Part shown: in pieces, positions 35,978 through 47,700 of the stretch
How positions within the stretch are numbered: position 1 is the stretch's first letter
How the letters are laid out: each line of letters starts with the position of its first letter
Assembly (NCBI RefSeq): GCF_003286085.1
Contig: NW_020825288.1
Span: 16,988,001-17,052,000 of the forward strand
DNA length: 64,000 bases
DNA from: Drosophila persimilis
Taxonomy: Eukaryota; Arthropoda; Insecta; Diptera; Drosophilidae
Direction: 5' to 3'
Translations under genes and position numbers: made by a program
Notes under the pieces: model-generated
Told to the model about the DNA's origin: nothing
The model's database searches: none
The model's input: only the letters and a program-made list of their open reading frames with translations

Positions 35978-37696
35978 AATAATCTTTGCAACAAATTATC
36001 CTCGAGTTTCCAGCGCGGTTACAACTTTAGCCACGTCATAAATTCTCCTTTTTTTCTTCGCAACTTTCCCGTAATTATGAACAATTAGGAAAAATTAGTA
36101 TTAACACTGCTCGTATTCTGCATGTATATGCGCTCGTTTAAATGCACTAGATGAAAGAGTGAAGAATTCAAAAACCAAAGATTATTTGAGACCGCACCAG
36201 AGAACCGATAGATAGTTCTTATATATATTTATGTAGGGGTAGTATGTATGGGATATGTGTCGGAATGGGAATGGTTTTCTGGTTCTGGTTCTGGTGTTCA
36301 TATATAGCACTTGCTATAGATGTTTAATTAGGGTCGCACAAATTTTGTCACAGTTTTAGAGGTCTGCCAATTTTGCACTTATTCGTATTTCTTTTCTTTA
36401 AATATTTCTTTCACTTTTGCAGATCGATTTTTATTATTTATTCAAGAATTTATTGAATTGTTTTATTCGCGCTGCCGTTAGCAAATTTAAACCAACAATC
36501 ATCGGCTGGGTAATCCTTAGTGTCCCTTTCGACGATTGTTAGCCAAATAATTTTGCTTATTTCTGGCCGTTGTCGTGGTCGAAGTCGTCGTATTCGTCGT
36601 CTGTGCACGTCGTGTGCGTGTCGTTTTTTGAACGGGCCGCCTCGAATTTGGGACCCAACACACATCTATTTTCTGTTTTCTGTTCCCCAACACAAATTCT
36701 GAAAGGAGGAAATTTCGGTGTGCCTGCCTGCCGTACACGAGTATACGAGACGATCTCTCCCGGTCCAAAACCAATTCGTAACTCAACATGCATATACCAT
36801 GAATTTACCTTGTGACCGCGAAAATTATTCGATTTTGATATTTTTGTAGCACGAATTTTTGTCAAAAGCACACATAGTGAGTGCGCGAGTGAGTTTTTCT
36901 CTGGTCTCTGATCTCTTTTCATTTTTCTATTTTCTTTCATCATCACGCCGGGTGGCGCTCTCTTTTCGATGGCTGTTCGGTTCGGATATGTTCTGCCCGG
37001 TGATATTTTTCGGGTCTTATGATAAACCCAAGACGGATTAAGTGCCTAAATAAAGGAAAAGGAATGAATCTATGCGGTCTAGAATCAAAGGAGTGCTTTT
37101 CCATCTAGAAGTTTGATTTGAAAAAGGTTTTTACTTGCTCAGTTGATCGCTTTTGGAGGAATGTTTAATTATAGACAATGCGGTGCTCATTTCGCATTCG
37201 ACTATTACTCAGAGCAACTAAATTTGAGCTAAATGTTATCCGCATAGGAGGCAGCTTGAACAGCATTTTGGGGCAGAGCCAGAGCTCTGGGCGATTTGTT
37301 TCGTGTCAAAAATGTTTAAAATCCACTCTCTCTCTCTCGCTCTGTATGATCTCTATGCATGACTGCTGCATGAATTGAGATTATAGAAATCAAATGTTAA
37401 GGATCAAAATTGAACATTTCGTGTAGCATTATTTATCATCGCTCGTTGGTATGGTTGATTGCCCGAACAGCTGCTCGCTGTGTGTGTTGTCCAAGGCTGA
37501 GATGATGACGAGTCGGTAAAAATGCAGCATGTCCCAAGTCATTGCGTTTATTGGCGTAATTAGGAATGGCAAATTCTCGTACAAATTATGGCATTACGTA
37601 TGCGTACCCCTTTATTTAACGTCAGATTATGCAAGTTCCCAAGGCTTTGCTTTGTTTTGCTTTGCCAATTTATCCCACAAAATGATGATCACACTT
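35978..37696. other. Spacer: 5' region of the sarcalumenin-like gene
   Basis: The 5'UTR and promoter on the minus strand should lie just above 35977. Several short frames at 36450-36950 on both strands lack codon bias or homology. Nothing else seen. Confidence 0.5.
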
Positions 37697-37702
37697 TTAT
37701 TG
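37697..37702 (-). terminator. Cht5: Putative Cht5 poly(A) signal
   Basis: Minus-strand AATAAA, 174 bases beyond the chitinase stop codon. Confidence 0.5.
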
Positions 37703-37875
37703 ATTCGAAACTCATATACTCGTATATTTTTATGGGTTTCGTCTCGTGCAGTAATCTCTTTGACGCACTTTATAACCCTAGGAAGATATTAAATTAAAAT
37801 ACTCTTACAGCTAGTCCTATTCCTATCTTATGCTAGAGTTGTTTGCAATAATTTAGAATATGCTTTAGTAAGTGC

Positions 37876-40268
37876 TTAGTGGGCCTCGTTGCCCCGCTTT
37901 TTCTGCTTGATTCGGGTGCAATAATACCGATCGCTGTTCTCGATCCAATCGCAGACATTCAGGACCGTGTGGAATGCCGTCCCCTCCTTGCACTCGAACT
38001 CCACGGGCTTGCCATGGACACAGCGGAAATACTAAAGCAAAAAATAGAGAGAACATTATTCGATTTGTATCTCTGGCATATTCTACAGTTTAAACTTTTA
38101 CCTTTCGGCAGTTTGGATGCGGCACAAAATCGCGATTGGTGCAATCGATTTCGCTGGGATCGAACTGCGGCTCCCCTGGCTTCTGTTCGGGATCGACAAC
38201 TATTTCGGGCTCCTCCGTAAACTTCTCCGGAGCAGACGTTGTTGTGGTTGTGGTTGTCTTCTTGGGTTTCTTCGGTTTCTGTTGGAATTTGGAGTGTGGA
38301 CAATTTCATTAGAGATTCTGCCTCTGCTGGCACTCCCAATTATTCACCTTTGTGGTTGTCTTCTGGGTGGTGCTGGTCAGGGCTGACGCCGGCGCTGACG
38401 TTGTGCTGAGTGGGCCTGAAGTTGGTTTTGGCTTCGGTTTCGGTTTCCGCGTCGTCGTCTCACTCTGCAGCACCGGGCCCTCGTCCGGATTGGGCGAAGT
38501 GGCGGGCGGCTTCGCCCACTCTGGCTGCAAATGCAATAAAGCAGAAAAAAATGGAAAACGAAAAATGAAAAATTTCATTTGCGTTCACACGCCATTTGGC
38601 AGTGGGACCGCCGTGGCTTACCCGTGGCGTCGTCTCCCGTGTTGGCTCCGGCACTCGATAGCCCCTCATGTTGTCGTAGAGTATTTGCATGAGCCCGTTC
38701 TTGCGGCCGCAGAGTCCGTGGAAGTCGTCCATGTCGATGGCCCAGGTCATGGCGCCCGCATAGCCCCGCTGCTTGATAAAGTCCATTTTGATCTGCACCG
38801 AGGCCTCGTTCTCGTAACCCACCCACTGGGTGTCCTTGTAGGTGAAGGGCACCATGCCGGCCTCATCCCACTCCACGGTCCAGCCCTTCGACTTGTCCAT
38901 CACCTCCGTGCATATCTCGTAGTACGCCAGGAAGCCACTGGCATTTGTGTAGGGACCTGGCGCCCCGCCACCCGCCTCCTTGTTGATGTACGTCCCCATG
39001 TTGTAGTTCTTGTTGGAGTTGCTCAGCGTGAAGGTGCGTCCGTAGAACGGAATGCCGACCACCAGCTTGTTCGCCGGGCAGCCCATCTCCTCCCACAGCG
39101 CGAGGCCGTCATTCTTAAATGGCGATGCTAATTAGTTTGGCACGGGGAATGGCAGTGGAACGATGGCAATCGCAGAGCAATCGCACTGGCACTCACCACA
39201 TTGAGGCGCTCGTAGGCGTACTGGTCATGCTTGCGCTTGTAGAGCGGACTGTGTGTATCGGCGAAGCCGGCCCAGTTTCCGCGCAGGTCATAGGTCATGG
39301 CATGAATGGCATCCAACAATCTGCAAGGACCCAGGGTTAACTCTTTGCTAAAATCAAGTACTCCAAACTTACTCGCAGAGCTCCGGAACGTGGTAGCCCT
39401 CCTGCAGCCTGAACTTGGCCACCGGCACTGCCATGGTGATCTCCCAGCCGCGTCCCTCCCGATCGAAGGCGCGTCGCAGCTCCTGGACAAAGTACAGGAA
39501 CTTGTCCTTGTCCCCGAAGGTGCCGCCCCGATCGGTGGCCCCCGGGTACTCCCAGTCCAAGTCGAAGCCATCAAAGTTGTACTGCCTCATGAACTGGATC
39601 ACGCTGCGGATGAAGCTCTGGCGACGCTCCCGGACGGCCACCATTTGCGAGTATTTCGAGCCACCCTCGGCCCAGCCGCCGACGGCTATCTGCAGCTTCA
39701 GCTTGGGATGGGTCTTCTTCAGCTGCGTGAACTTGCTGAAACCCTCCTGGTCCACATCCAAGTCGGGATCGATCACCAGCACATCCCAGCTCTTCTCCTC
39801 CACGCCTATGAAGGAGTAGATGAGATGCGTACAGAGATCGGCGGGCACATCCTCCAGGCCGTAGCGTCCGATGCCCGGACGGTACACAGCCCAGTTGCTG
39901 AAGTAGCAGACAATGCGAGCCGGCTGATCGCTGGCCAGGATCACACAAGGCCAGCCACATAGCACGCCCAGCAGCAGCAGCAGCGGCAACATTCCGTGAT
40001 GATGCACTAGGCGAGGGGTTAGAACAAAGAACTCGGATTGAATTTACTACGAAATCGATAAAGATCCCTCAGAGCCGCAGTTACGACTCGTTTTTCGAGA
40101 TCAACGCGACTTGCATATATAATTCTGGGCATGTCGACAGTCGTCGTTCCCTGTTTTGTGTTGTTTCGGTTTATGGTGGTACTAAGGCTGTGTGTCCATA
40201 ATGCTACCGCCACTCAAGTTCGTTCACCGATCGATGCCCACTCTGTATGCAGGGACAGGCTTACCCAT
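37876..40268 (-). CDS. Cht5: Secreted GH18 chitinase, Cht5 type
   Basis: Coding exons: 40265-40268, 39373-40006, 39197-39320, 38622-39113, 38348-38524, 38102-38278, 37876-38031; 587 residues. The first coding exon is only ATG G, spliced to TG CAT, giving MVHHHGM and then a Leu-rich signal peptide. The GH18 domain (about 30-400) starts [16 protein letters not shown] and keeps the catalytic FDGFDLDWE (146-154, acid Glu154) and [12 protein letters not shown] Thr/Lys/Pro linker follows, then a six-Cys CBM14 chitin-binding domain (about 519-575). Group I chitinases degrade old cuticle chitin at moulting. A second in-frame ATG (start 39992) begins [13 protein letters not shown] and would also serve as a signal peptide. 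Active-site residues are intact, so it should be enzymatically active. Confidence 0.93.
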
Positions 40269-40385
40269 TTCTTAATGCTCCAACACGATGCTCTGGCGAC
40301 GATGGTATGGGAACAACTGGACGGGACTGGACTGGAGCCAACGATTGTGCGTTGTGCGTTCCTCTTGCGACGCTCGTTTGGCGTC

Positions 40386-40423
40386 AAATGACAGTCAAAC
40401 TCTCGCCCGGCTTAGCTTTTATA
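40386..40423 (-). promoter_or_regulatory. Cht5: Cht5 core promoter: TATA box and initiator
   Basis: Minus strand TATAAAAG (40416-40423) is followed by TCATTT, a perfect initiator (TCAKTY), with its A at 40389, 34 bases downstream of the first T of the TATA box. This predicts a 5'UTR of about 120 bases ending at the ATG at 40268. A TATA promoter fits a tightly timed moult gene. Confidence 0.65.
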
Positions 40424-40664
40424 GTGGGAGGCGATCGCGACTCGAGGCTGGCGTCCGGTTCTTTGTTCCTGCGTAAGGTGCGTGAGAGGCGCGACTCTCG
40501 TCTCGGACGATCTCGATGACAACGAGAGTGGGTTAGAGGAAAGAACGAATGACACTGGCAATCTGAACGCTTTTGTGCTGTGCTGTGCTCATTTCAAGAT
40601 CGGGTTAACTTGTTTGTTTTCGTTTCGTCTGACGACTTTCTTTCCGATTGTTTTGCATTCGCAT

Positions 40665-40670
40665 TTTATT
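40665..40670 (-). terminator. Putative poly(A) signal of the His-rich gene
   Basis: Minus-strand AATAAA, 270 bases past the stop codon and 240 bases before the Cht5 TATA box of the next gene. Confidence 0.4.
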
Positions 40671-40938
40671 TTACTGCCAGCTCTTAAGACTCCACTCCCC
40701 CCCACCCAAGCGTGCGGTTATTTATGTTCTAGAATTACCATATTTCTGGAATGGACTGGGACTGGACTGGAATGGACTGAAACGATCCCTGTAAGGGGCC
40801 TGGCATGCAAGAGTGCATCAGGTTAATGGTAATGGATAGATGGCTTGTGGTTAAGGCAGCAGCTTTAATACCAGGCAATATGTAGATAAAGCAGAATGAG
40901 GTCTTAGGTCTAGGTACGAGTATACATATGCACAATAG

Positions 40939-41751
40939 CTAGCCAATGCGTATGTCAATGGCCAAGGTGCTGTCTTCTGTGCTGCTGCTCAAGGGAGGCG
41001 CTACAGTGGTTGTCGTTGTGGATGTTACCGTCGCAGCTTTTGGGGGAGCTACGCTGCTGGTGCGTGTCTGACTGGCACCTGGCCGGAAGTCACCATTATT
41101 GTCTGAAACGTAGTGAATGCTTTAGATAACAGTTTACAGCATCTAAGGGGTATGCCTTACCCTTAAAGGGCTCCAGTTCGGCCTTAAAGGGACGCTGCTG
41201 AATGTCGTGTCCGGGCGGACCAAAGCCTGGGAACGGCCCAAAGCCGTTCGGATACGGATCGAAGCTTTGCGGTGGTCCATGGTAATGGTCCGGACCAAAG
41301 CGCTCGTGGCTACCGTGGTGGCAGCTCGGTCCGGGGAAATGGTGATCCCAGTGTCGCTTGTGGTGATGGTGTCTGTGGCTACTGCTATCTCCGTGGTGTC
41401 GCCGATGTCGCTTGTGCTGGACATGGCTCAGGGCAGGCGCCACTTCTTGCTGCCAGGCCACGGCTGCCGATTCCTCGGCCAATAAATCTTGACTGGTGAA
41501 GGCACTAAAATGGGAACAGAGATGATGGCGACTGCAATGGAAACGCGACTAACGGTTACTGATACTGACGCATTCTCAATTGCTGGAAACGGTGCTGGGG
41601 CGGCCTGGAGCAGCATCTGCTTCTGGCTTATCACGGCCAGCAGCGCCAACTGTGTGAAATATGGAATTGGGATGGTGTTGGAAATTTACGGCACGCCAAG
41701 GGATAAACCCTTTATATATGTACTTACACAGGCGGCGACGGGGGCTAACAT
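40939..41751 (-). CDS. Small histidine-rich secreted protein, unrecognised (203 aa)
   Basis: Four exons, 41728-41751, 41570-41649, 41161-41504 and 40939-41102, close in frame to 203 residues. The N terminus MLAPVAACLALLAVIS is a signal peptide split by the first intron. The middle is His/Arg-rich (HKRHRRHHGD, HRHHHHKRHWDHH), then Pro/Gly/Phe-rich (GPFPGFGPPG), then Thr/Val-rich near the end (TVTSTTTTTVAPP). There are almost no cysteines. The donor of exon 2 (GC|GTCAGT) is the least certain junction; it was chosen because it restores frame with the acceptor at 41504. The gene sits head-to-tail upstream of the chitinase. A metal-binding, cuticular or peritrophic role is a guess from composition. 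Confidence 0.7.
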
Positions 41752-42680
41752 AATCCGTGGGAACCCTTGAATCTCGTATGTACCTCGAACCTCCTCACTC
41801 TTTAGACGCGCAGAGTCGACTAAAGCTGTCTTGCTTTAGTCTCACTTTGCTCCGCACAAATAATGTCGAGACAATGTCGCATATCGGGGTTTTTTCTGTC
41901 TTTATTTTGTATATGTACGAACGTATGTATTTGCTCCCTTACTCACTCAGATTTTGAGTTGTTTTTATGCGCATCATCAGCGTCCGACGCCATAAACCTG
42001 ATTGGTTAATGATAATTCAGGTTTCCTCATATCTATACACATGTTTAAATACAGCCACATATAGTCTTCGGGCGTATTGTAATTAGCTTGAATGCAATGG
42101 GCCTGTCGCTGACCCTGCTTCTGCCCTGCCGCAAAACGCACTTTAATTGCCAATTGCCAGCTAATGTGACAAGTCTTTGTTAATTTTGCGGTCGAACATT
42201 CAACTGAATCACCATTTGACAGTGCTGAGAGAAGAGAGTGTGAAAATGGTGCAGATTAACGACTTGGCATACTCGTAGATGAATATGTATGTACATATAT
42301 TAATTGGGCGATCCCAGATCACTCTCGATGTGGGCGAGCTGCGAGTCACGATTATGTTAATCGGATATTGAAATTTGACCGCTTTTAGAAAGCTATCGAA
42401 TGCTCTACATTTGACCCGATACACCCACCACACGCCACACGCTTTCTGGGAAACGAATCCAATCCAAGTACTGGATGTCGCGTACTCTTTCGGCTGTCAG
42501 CAGCCAGCGGCCGGCGCGGCTCATTGTGATTCATGGCAGCACTTGGAGGCTAGGCTCCACCCCTTAACATTGATCTTGAATAATGCCGGCAATTGAGGCG
42601 GTTCCTCTTCCGTGAAACCTTCGAGCTGTAACCGGACAATAACCAGACCCCTTGGGTAATTTGAATTTTCAACTATAATC
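41752..42680. other. Intergenic spacer
   Basis: Contains the 5' side of the His-rich gene. No TATA box is evident and no coding potential is seen. Confidence 0.5.
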
Positions 42681-44728
42681 TTTATTGATAACATTTCTCG
42701 TTCGTTCGCAGTTTATCGTCTTCAACTCTTATCATATTATGACGTACAGTTTGTATATGTATTTGTATATTTATTTATATGTATAGTATGTATATAGATG
42801 TATGTATATATAGTATGTATAGTATTGTATGTATATGCAATAAATATTTGTTGTGTTTGTGGTACGAGTATCTAGGGAGTATGCGTGCGTTCTATGCTTA
42901 GTGCAATTGCAATTTCAATTGTAACCTCGATAAGCCTGACAATCTACATATATGATTGGACTCTGCCTAAATGTGTGTGTTCCGTGTGGGTGTGCACGAA
43001 CTTAGGAGAATAACTTGAGAGCAAATAATTTACATATGTATACACATTCCATATAGCACCGCGAAATGTACAAACAACTTGCTGAATCTTGGGGGAACTT
43101 AGAATTAAAGATAAAATAACCTTAAACCATACGTAGCGTAGCAATTAGATAAAACATAATCATCGCGATAACAACTAAAAGCTAACAACTTAAAATATAT
43201 TTTTGTACAATTTTTGCGTGGATTGGATACATAAGTTTACAATATATTGAATTTATATTCATCTCTCTATATATTAACAATTTATCGTTGTTGTTCTTGT
43301 GGGCTAGGACGATACGATATAAATGATTACTCATGCATATATGTATGTATGTACTCGTATATGTATGTATGTATAATTGCGAATAGCTAATGCGACTTTC
43401 AATAACTTTTAAAGTTATATAGACATTAAATTCAACCAGCGATTGCGTACGAGTATAATTATTAAACATATCCATATCTGTAGCTGTATCCATATCTGTA
43501 TCCATTGACTTGCATTTGTTTAAAAACATCCATCCAGCCATCAGCATGATCAATGCGTGACCTCTCTTCCCCTCCGAGCTCTTCTCTTTTCACTTTAATT
43601 GCCTGGCTAATTGACCTACATTTAAATAATTATGTGTACGTGTGTATTTTTATAGCATTATGCCTGTTTAAATATGTATCTTTCATTTAATATTAATATA
43701 TGCATGTCGTAGTTCAGCGTTGCTTTTTCATTTATCATTTTCTCGTTTAAATACAATTTAATTATATTTGCCGTCCCTTCATTTATTCATGTGTAAATAT
43801 TATTCCATTATTAATATTTGCGATAGGTACATTTTGGAAAATTTTTTGCAAAGGTCTGAAGTGCTTTGAGTGCGCTGTGCGTTCCCCTTCCCCTCTCTCT
43901 CTCTCTCTCTGTCTCTCTCCATAGGAATGATGCTGAGTGAGTTGTGATGTGGAGACTCTATTGTAACTATGCTGCCCCATGCTGTTGCTGATCTTAAAAA
44001 CTTGGATTGTATCAAATGCATTTAATATTGGCTCCAAAAATTGTTCAATTGTTGTTACTGGTTGGTTGTTGGTTGTTTTGGTTGTTTGTTTGCGCTACCC
44101 TTGAAAAGTCCGTTACAAAAGTCTTTAAAGTTATTGTTTTTAGTTGCCATGAATAAGTTTTGACCATCTGCCCATCACCTCTAACCTTTCTAGTCTGTAA
44201 GGCTGCACAGGAACGTGTTTGATTCGACTCATCCATTGCTGATACAGCTTATGTAAACCCCTACAAACATACGCAGACATAGCAGATACTTCTACGAGTA
44301 TATAGACCCTTTTTCTACAGTTCAAGAACGACCGATAATTGTGTGTAATTGATATCGTTTGAATGACTTGCAACACGCTTACATTGATATGTTGAATCTT
44401 TGATTTCCATATTGTATATGTTGTATATATATATCTGTATCTGTATCTATATATCATAATATGCATTAACAATCAATCGCTTACTGACTCTCACAAAAAT
44501 TCGTTAATTTCCCCCCGGCTCTACTGACTTCGATTTGTAATAGAATAGTCTCCGATATTCAACAGATATTCCCATATATAACTCAGTCACATTAAGAATT
44601 GATACGATTTTCAGTTAAAATTTTTAGCAAATTTCCTAGTTTGATTCTGAAGATAAATGCAGCGCATATTGTGCTTGATTATTATACGAGTATTCGCTAA
44701 TCGGAGTTAGTTATTTAGTTGATTTCGT
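42681..44728 (-). other. kmr: Probable long 3'UTR of the PH-domain gene, with poly(A) signal
   Basis: Minus-strand AATAAA at 42681-42686; the stop codon ends at 44729. The 2 kb between is AT-rich with TATG/ATAC repeats and a (CT) run at 43893-43910. An earlier 3' end cannot be excluded. Confidence 0.45.
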
Positions 44729-47700
44729 TTAGCTGTAGAAGTTATCCCGTTGCTGGTACAGCGGCAGTGATTCGGTCGGTGAATCCGATCCTCGCTCCTC
44801 GTCCTCGCTGCCCTGGCTCGATCTGTTGGCCGCCTTTGACATGGCTTTCTCTGTGGGTTGACAAGAAATAAAAGAGTTAGTTCCACTTCGTTCCAGGCTC
44901 CCATTTCCGTTCCCGTTCATAGGCAAAACACCTTCTTCCCAAGCGTGCTGTAAAAGTTTTCGAGTATAAAAAAAGTACACCGATAACCAGTTCTATCCAG
45001 TATCGTATCTGTGTCTGTTGGCTTTGGTTGTGTAGGTTTTATTTTGTAAAAGGTTGTGTGTCTGTTGTGTTGTGTATCTGTTCTGCCGCTGCTCCTTGTG
45101 CATCGGGTATATACTTACTCATATGGGCAGCGATTTAGCGCCTTCTTGACTCTTTTCGACAACTTTAAACGCATTTTAGGCAGTGCAGCAATTTTGTTTA
45201 GAAACTAAGCAATTGGCTTGAAAATTTGAGTTAAAAAACTATCGCAAACATCTATGGTAACATATCTCCTTGATTTTAAAATCCCTAATTAATTTCAACA
45301 TTTTGATGTACCAATATTATTGATCCTTATATTAAGCTGAATTATTTTCCTACAATCGAATTTTCGCTTCAGATATTAATTAGATTAAAAGATTTCTTCA
45401 AATGATTTTGATTTCTTTATATTTTTTACCCTAAAAAAGTTGTTCTTAAATTTCAAATAGTTTTATTTTTTAATCTACATATATCTCCCTATATCCCTAA
45501 ATTCCAATCGACTTGCTTTTCGGTGCGGACTCTCTATAGAGTGTTTCTAGTGTTTTTGAGTGTTTGGTTAGTTTTTCTTTGCCTTTGTGTGGTGTTTTTT
45601 GTGCCTTTTCTGGTTAGATTGGGTGTTGGGGTGCAATTTGAATATATAAGTAGATTATATAGTTATAGATAGGTATCGTTATGGCGTGCAGGCTGATCAG
45701 TTAGGCCAATGTGGTTTCTAACAAACTAGGCAGAGTTTTTTAGGCGTGATTATGGTATGGCATGGCATGGAAGCTACGTACAGGACACTCGTCTCCAATA
45801 GTAGTGGACGAGTACTACATTTATGAATATTATATATATGTAGGGTAGGTATGTTTTATCGAAACGTGTACAAACCTTGACTTACGGATTCAAATCGTAT
45901 TTTTCTGTTGTTGTTCTTGTGCTTGTTGTAGTTGTTGTTGTTGTTGTACTTGTTCTTGTTGCTATTGCGTTGCTGTTTATTCTTGTTGTCGGTTTTTAGT
46001 ATTTTTGTTGTTTGTGAATTTTTGCGTTTTGTTTGAAGTGAGTTTGAGTTTACTTTTGAGTGAGTTTTGCATGCTGTAAATCTCAACTGCTGGTGTGTTC
46101 TTGTTGCTGTTGCTGTTGCTGTTGTTGTTGCTGTTACTGTTGTTATGGCAGTTACTGTATACTTAAGTGTACCGTTCTATGTATGCATAGTATAGTATAG
46201 GTATTTGCTGTTTTGATAGCGCGAACCGGGTGAATATACGAGTGTCGTGATGAGAACGAAACGCTCCTCACAATCACAATGTATGTAAATGCATTCGAGT
46301 ACGGGTACGAGTACAAATAATAAACACAAAATGTGAACAGAAACAACACGACTGGTCTACTGGGGCAATTAATTAGTTGTGACTAGTGGGATTGCCTAGA
46401 AGAATGCAAAACAAATAAAACAAATTATAAAAAATGCAAATAAACTATAAAATAAATTAAACAGGTGAATGTAAATGTAAAAAGTCCTAAAAGTCTTCAG
46501 CTTCTGCTTGATATGTACTTGGTGTACTTCCATTAACGAGTTCATAGAACTCGCAGCGATTGTTACTTAATTTATGATTAATTATAGTACATCAACTGGA
46601 CAGGTGCTATGTACGTACATATGTATGTATGTATGCATGAGAGGGCAATGTGGGCCACAAGTCTGAGGTGTATGATTGACTGCTGCAAGTGTCTGAAAGT
46701 GTTCTGTGTGTGTGAGATTTTGAGTGTGAGTGAAAGGTTTATGAAGTTTTGAACGTCGCCGATGAGCTCGCAATGAGGTGGAGGGGAGATGATCATAGAA
46801 ATCTTATTTAGAATGGGGCATAACGCATTTGATTAGATGGTATGCATATGATATATGTATATTATCATTAATCATCTAGAAAATCAGAAAGAGTTGAAAG
46901 ACAGATATATAGATTAGAAGAGCATAGAGTTGACAGAGTTTTTGAATGGGGGGAAAACACAGTCGCAGATAGTACAGGTGGGCGTGGGGCGGGGTCTCTG
47001 GCGTGAACTCTGAGATATATACATATTCATACATAATACATAGATATATTGGCTTTGTAGACATAACGATTTGGAGAGCGTATTAGTAAGAACATAAACA
47101 TTGAACAGAAACTCAACTTGCAAGGCATTGCATTAACATTTGAATGGGGATTTGCTTAGGATATCAATTAGAACTTAGCACAAAGGTATGGTATGGTATG
47201 GTATGGTAGACCTATCTGAGCCATTGAGTACTGCACTTACCGGCCACAATCTTGCTGACTTGCATCACCTGCTGGGCCAGGATCTGGTTGAGCTGCAGCA
47301 AGTGCTCGCGCTGCTTCTTTTCCGCTGTGATTTTGCTCGGCGGCAGGCTCTCGTTCTCCTGTAAATATACGACCGGTTAATCGATCCATTAATCGATAAA
47401 TTCATTGACTGAGAGCTTAAGCACTTACGTTGCTGCTAATAGGCGCCTCGGCCAGCATCTTCTTAATGGACTCGACCTTCTCCTGGCGACGTTTCTTCTC
47501 CTCTGGCGATAGTTCGGGCGTCTGTGGCATACATCAAATATGTAAATGATTTGGTCTCAAATTTTTCAAATGCAGTACTCACTGTTTCTGGTATGTAACG
47601 CTCGGGAATGACTATTTTGTTGGGGGCCAAGAGCAAGTTATCAATGGTATTCTCAGAGATCTTCTCTCCCTGTCCCAGTGCCGAACGCACCACATCGGGG

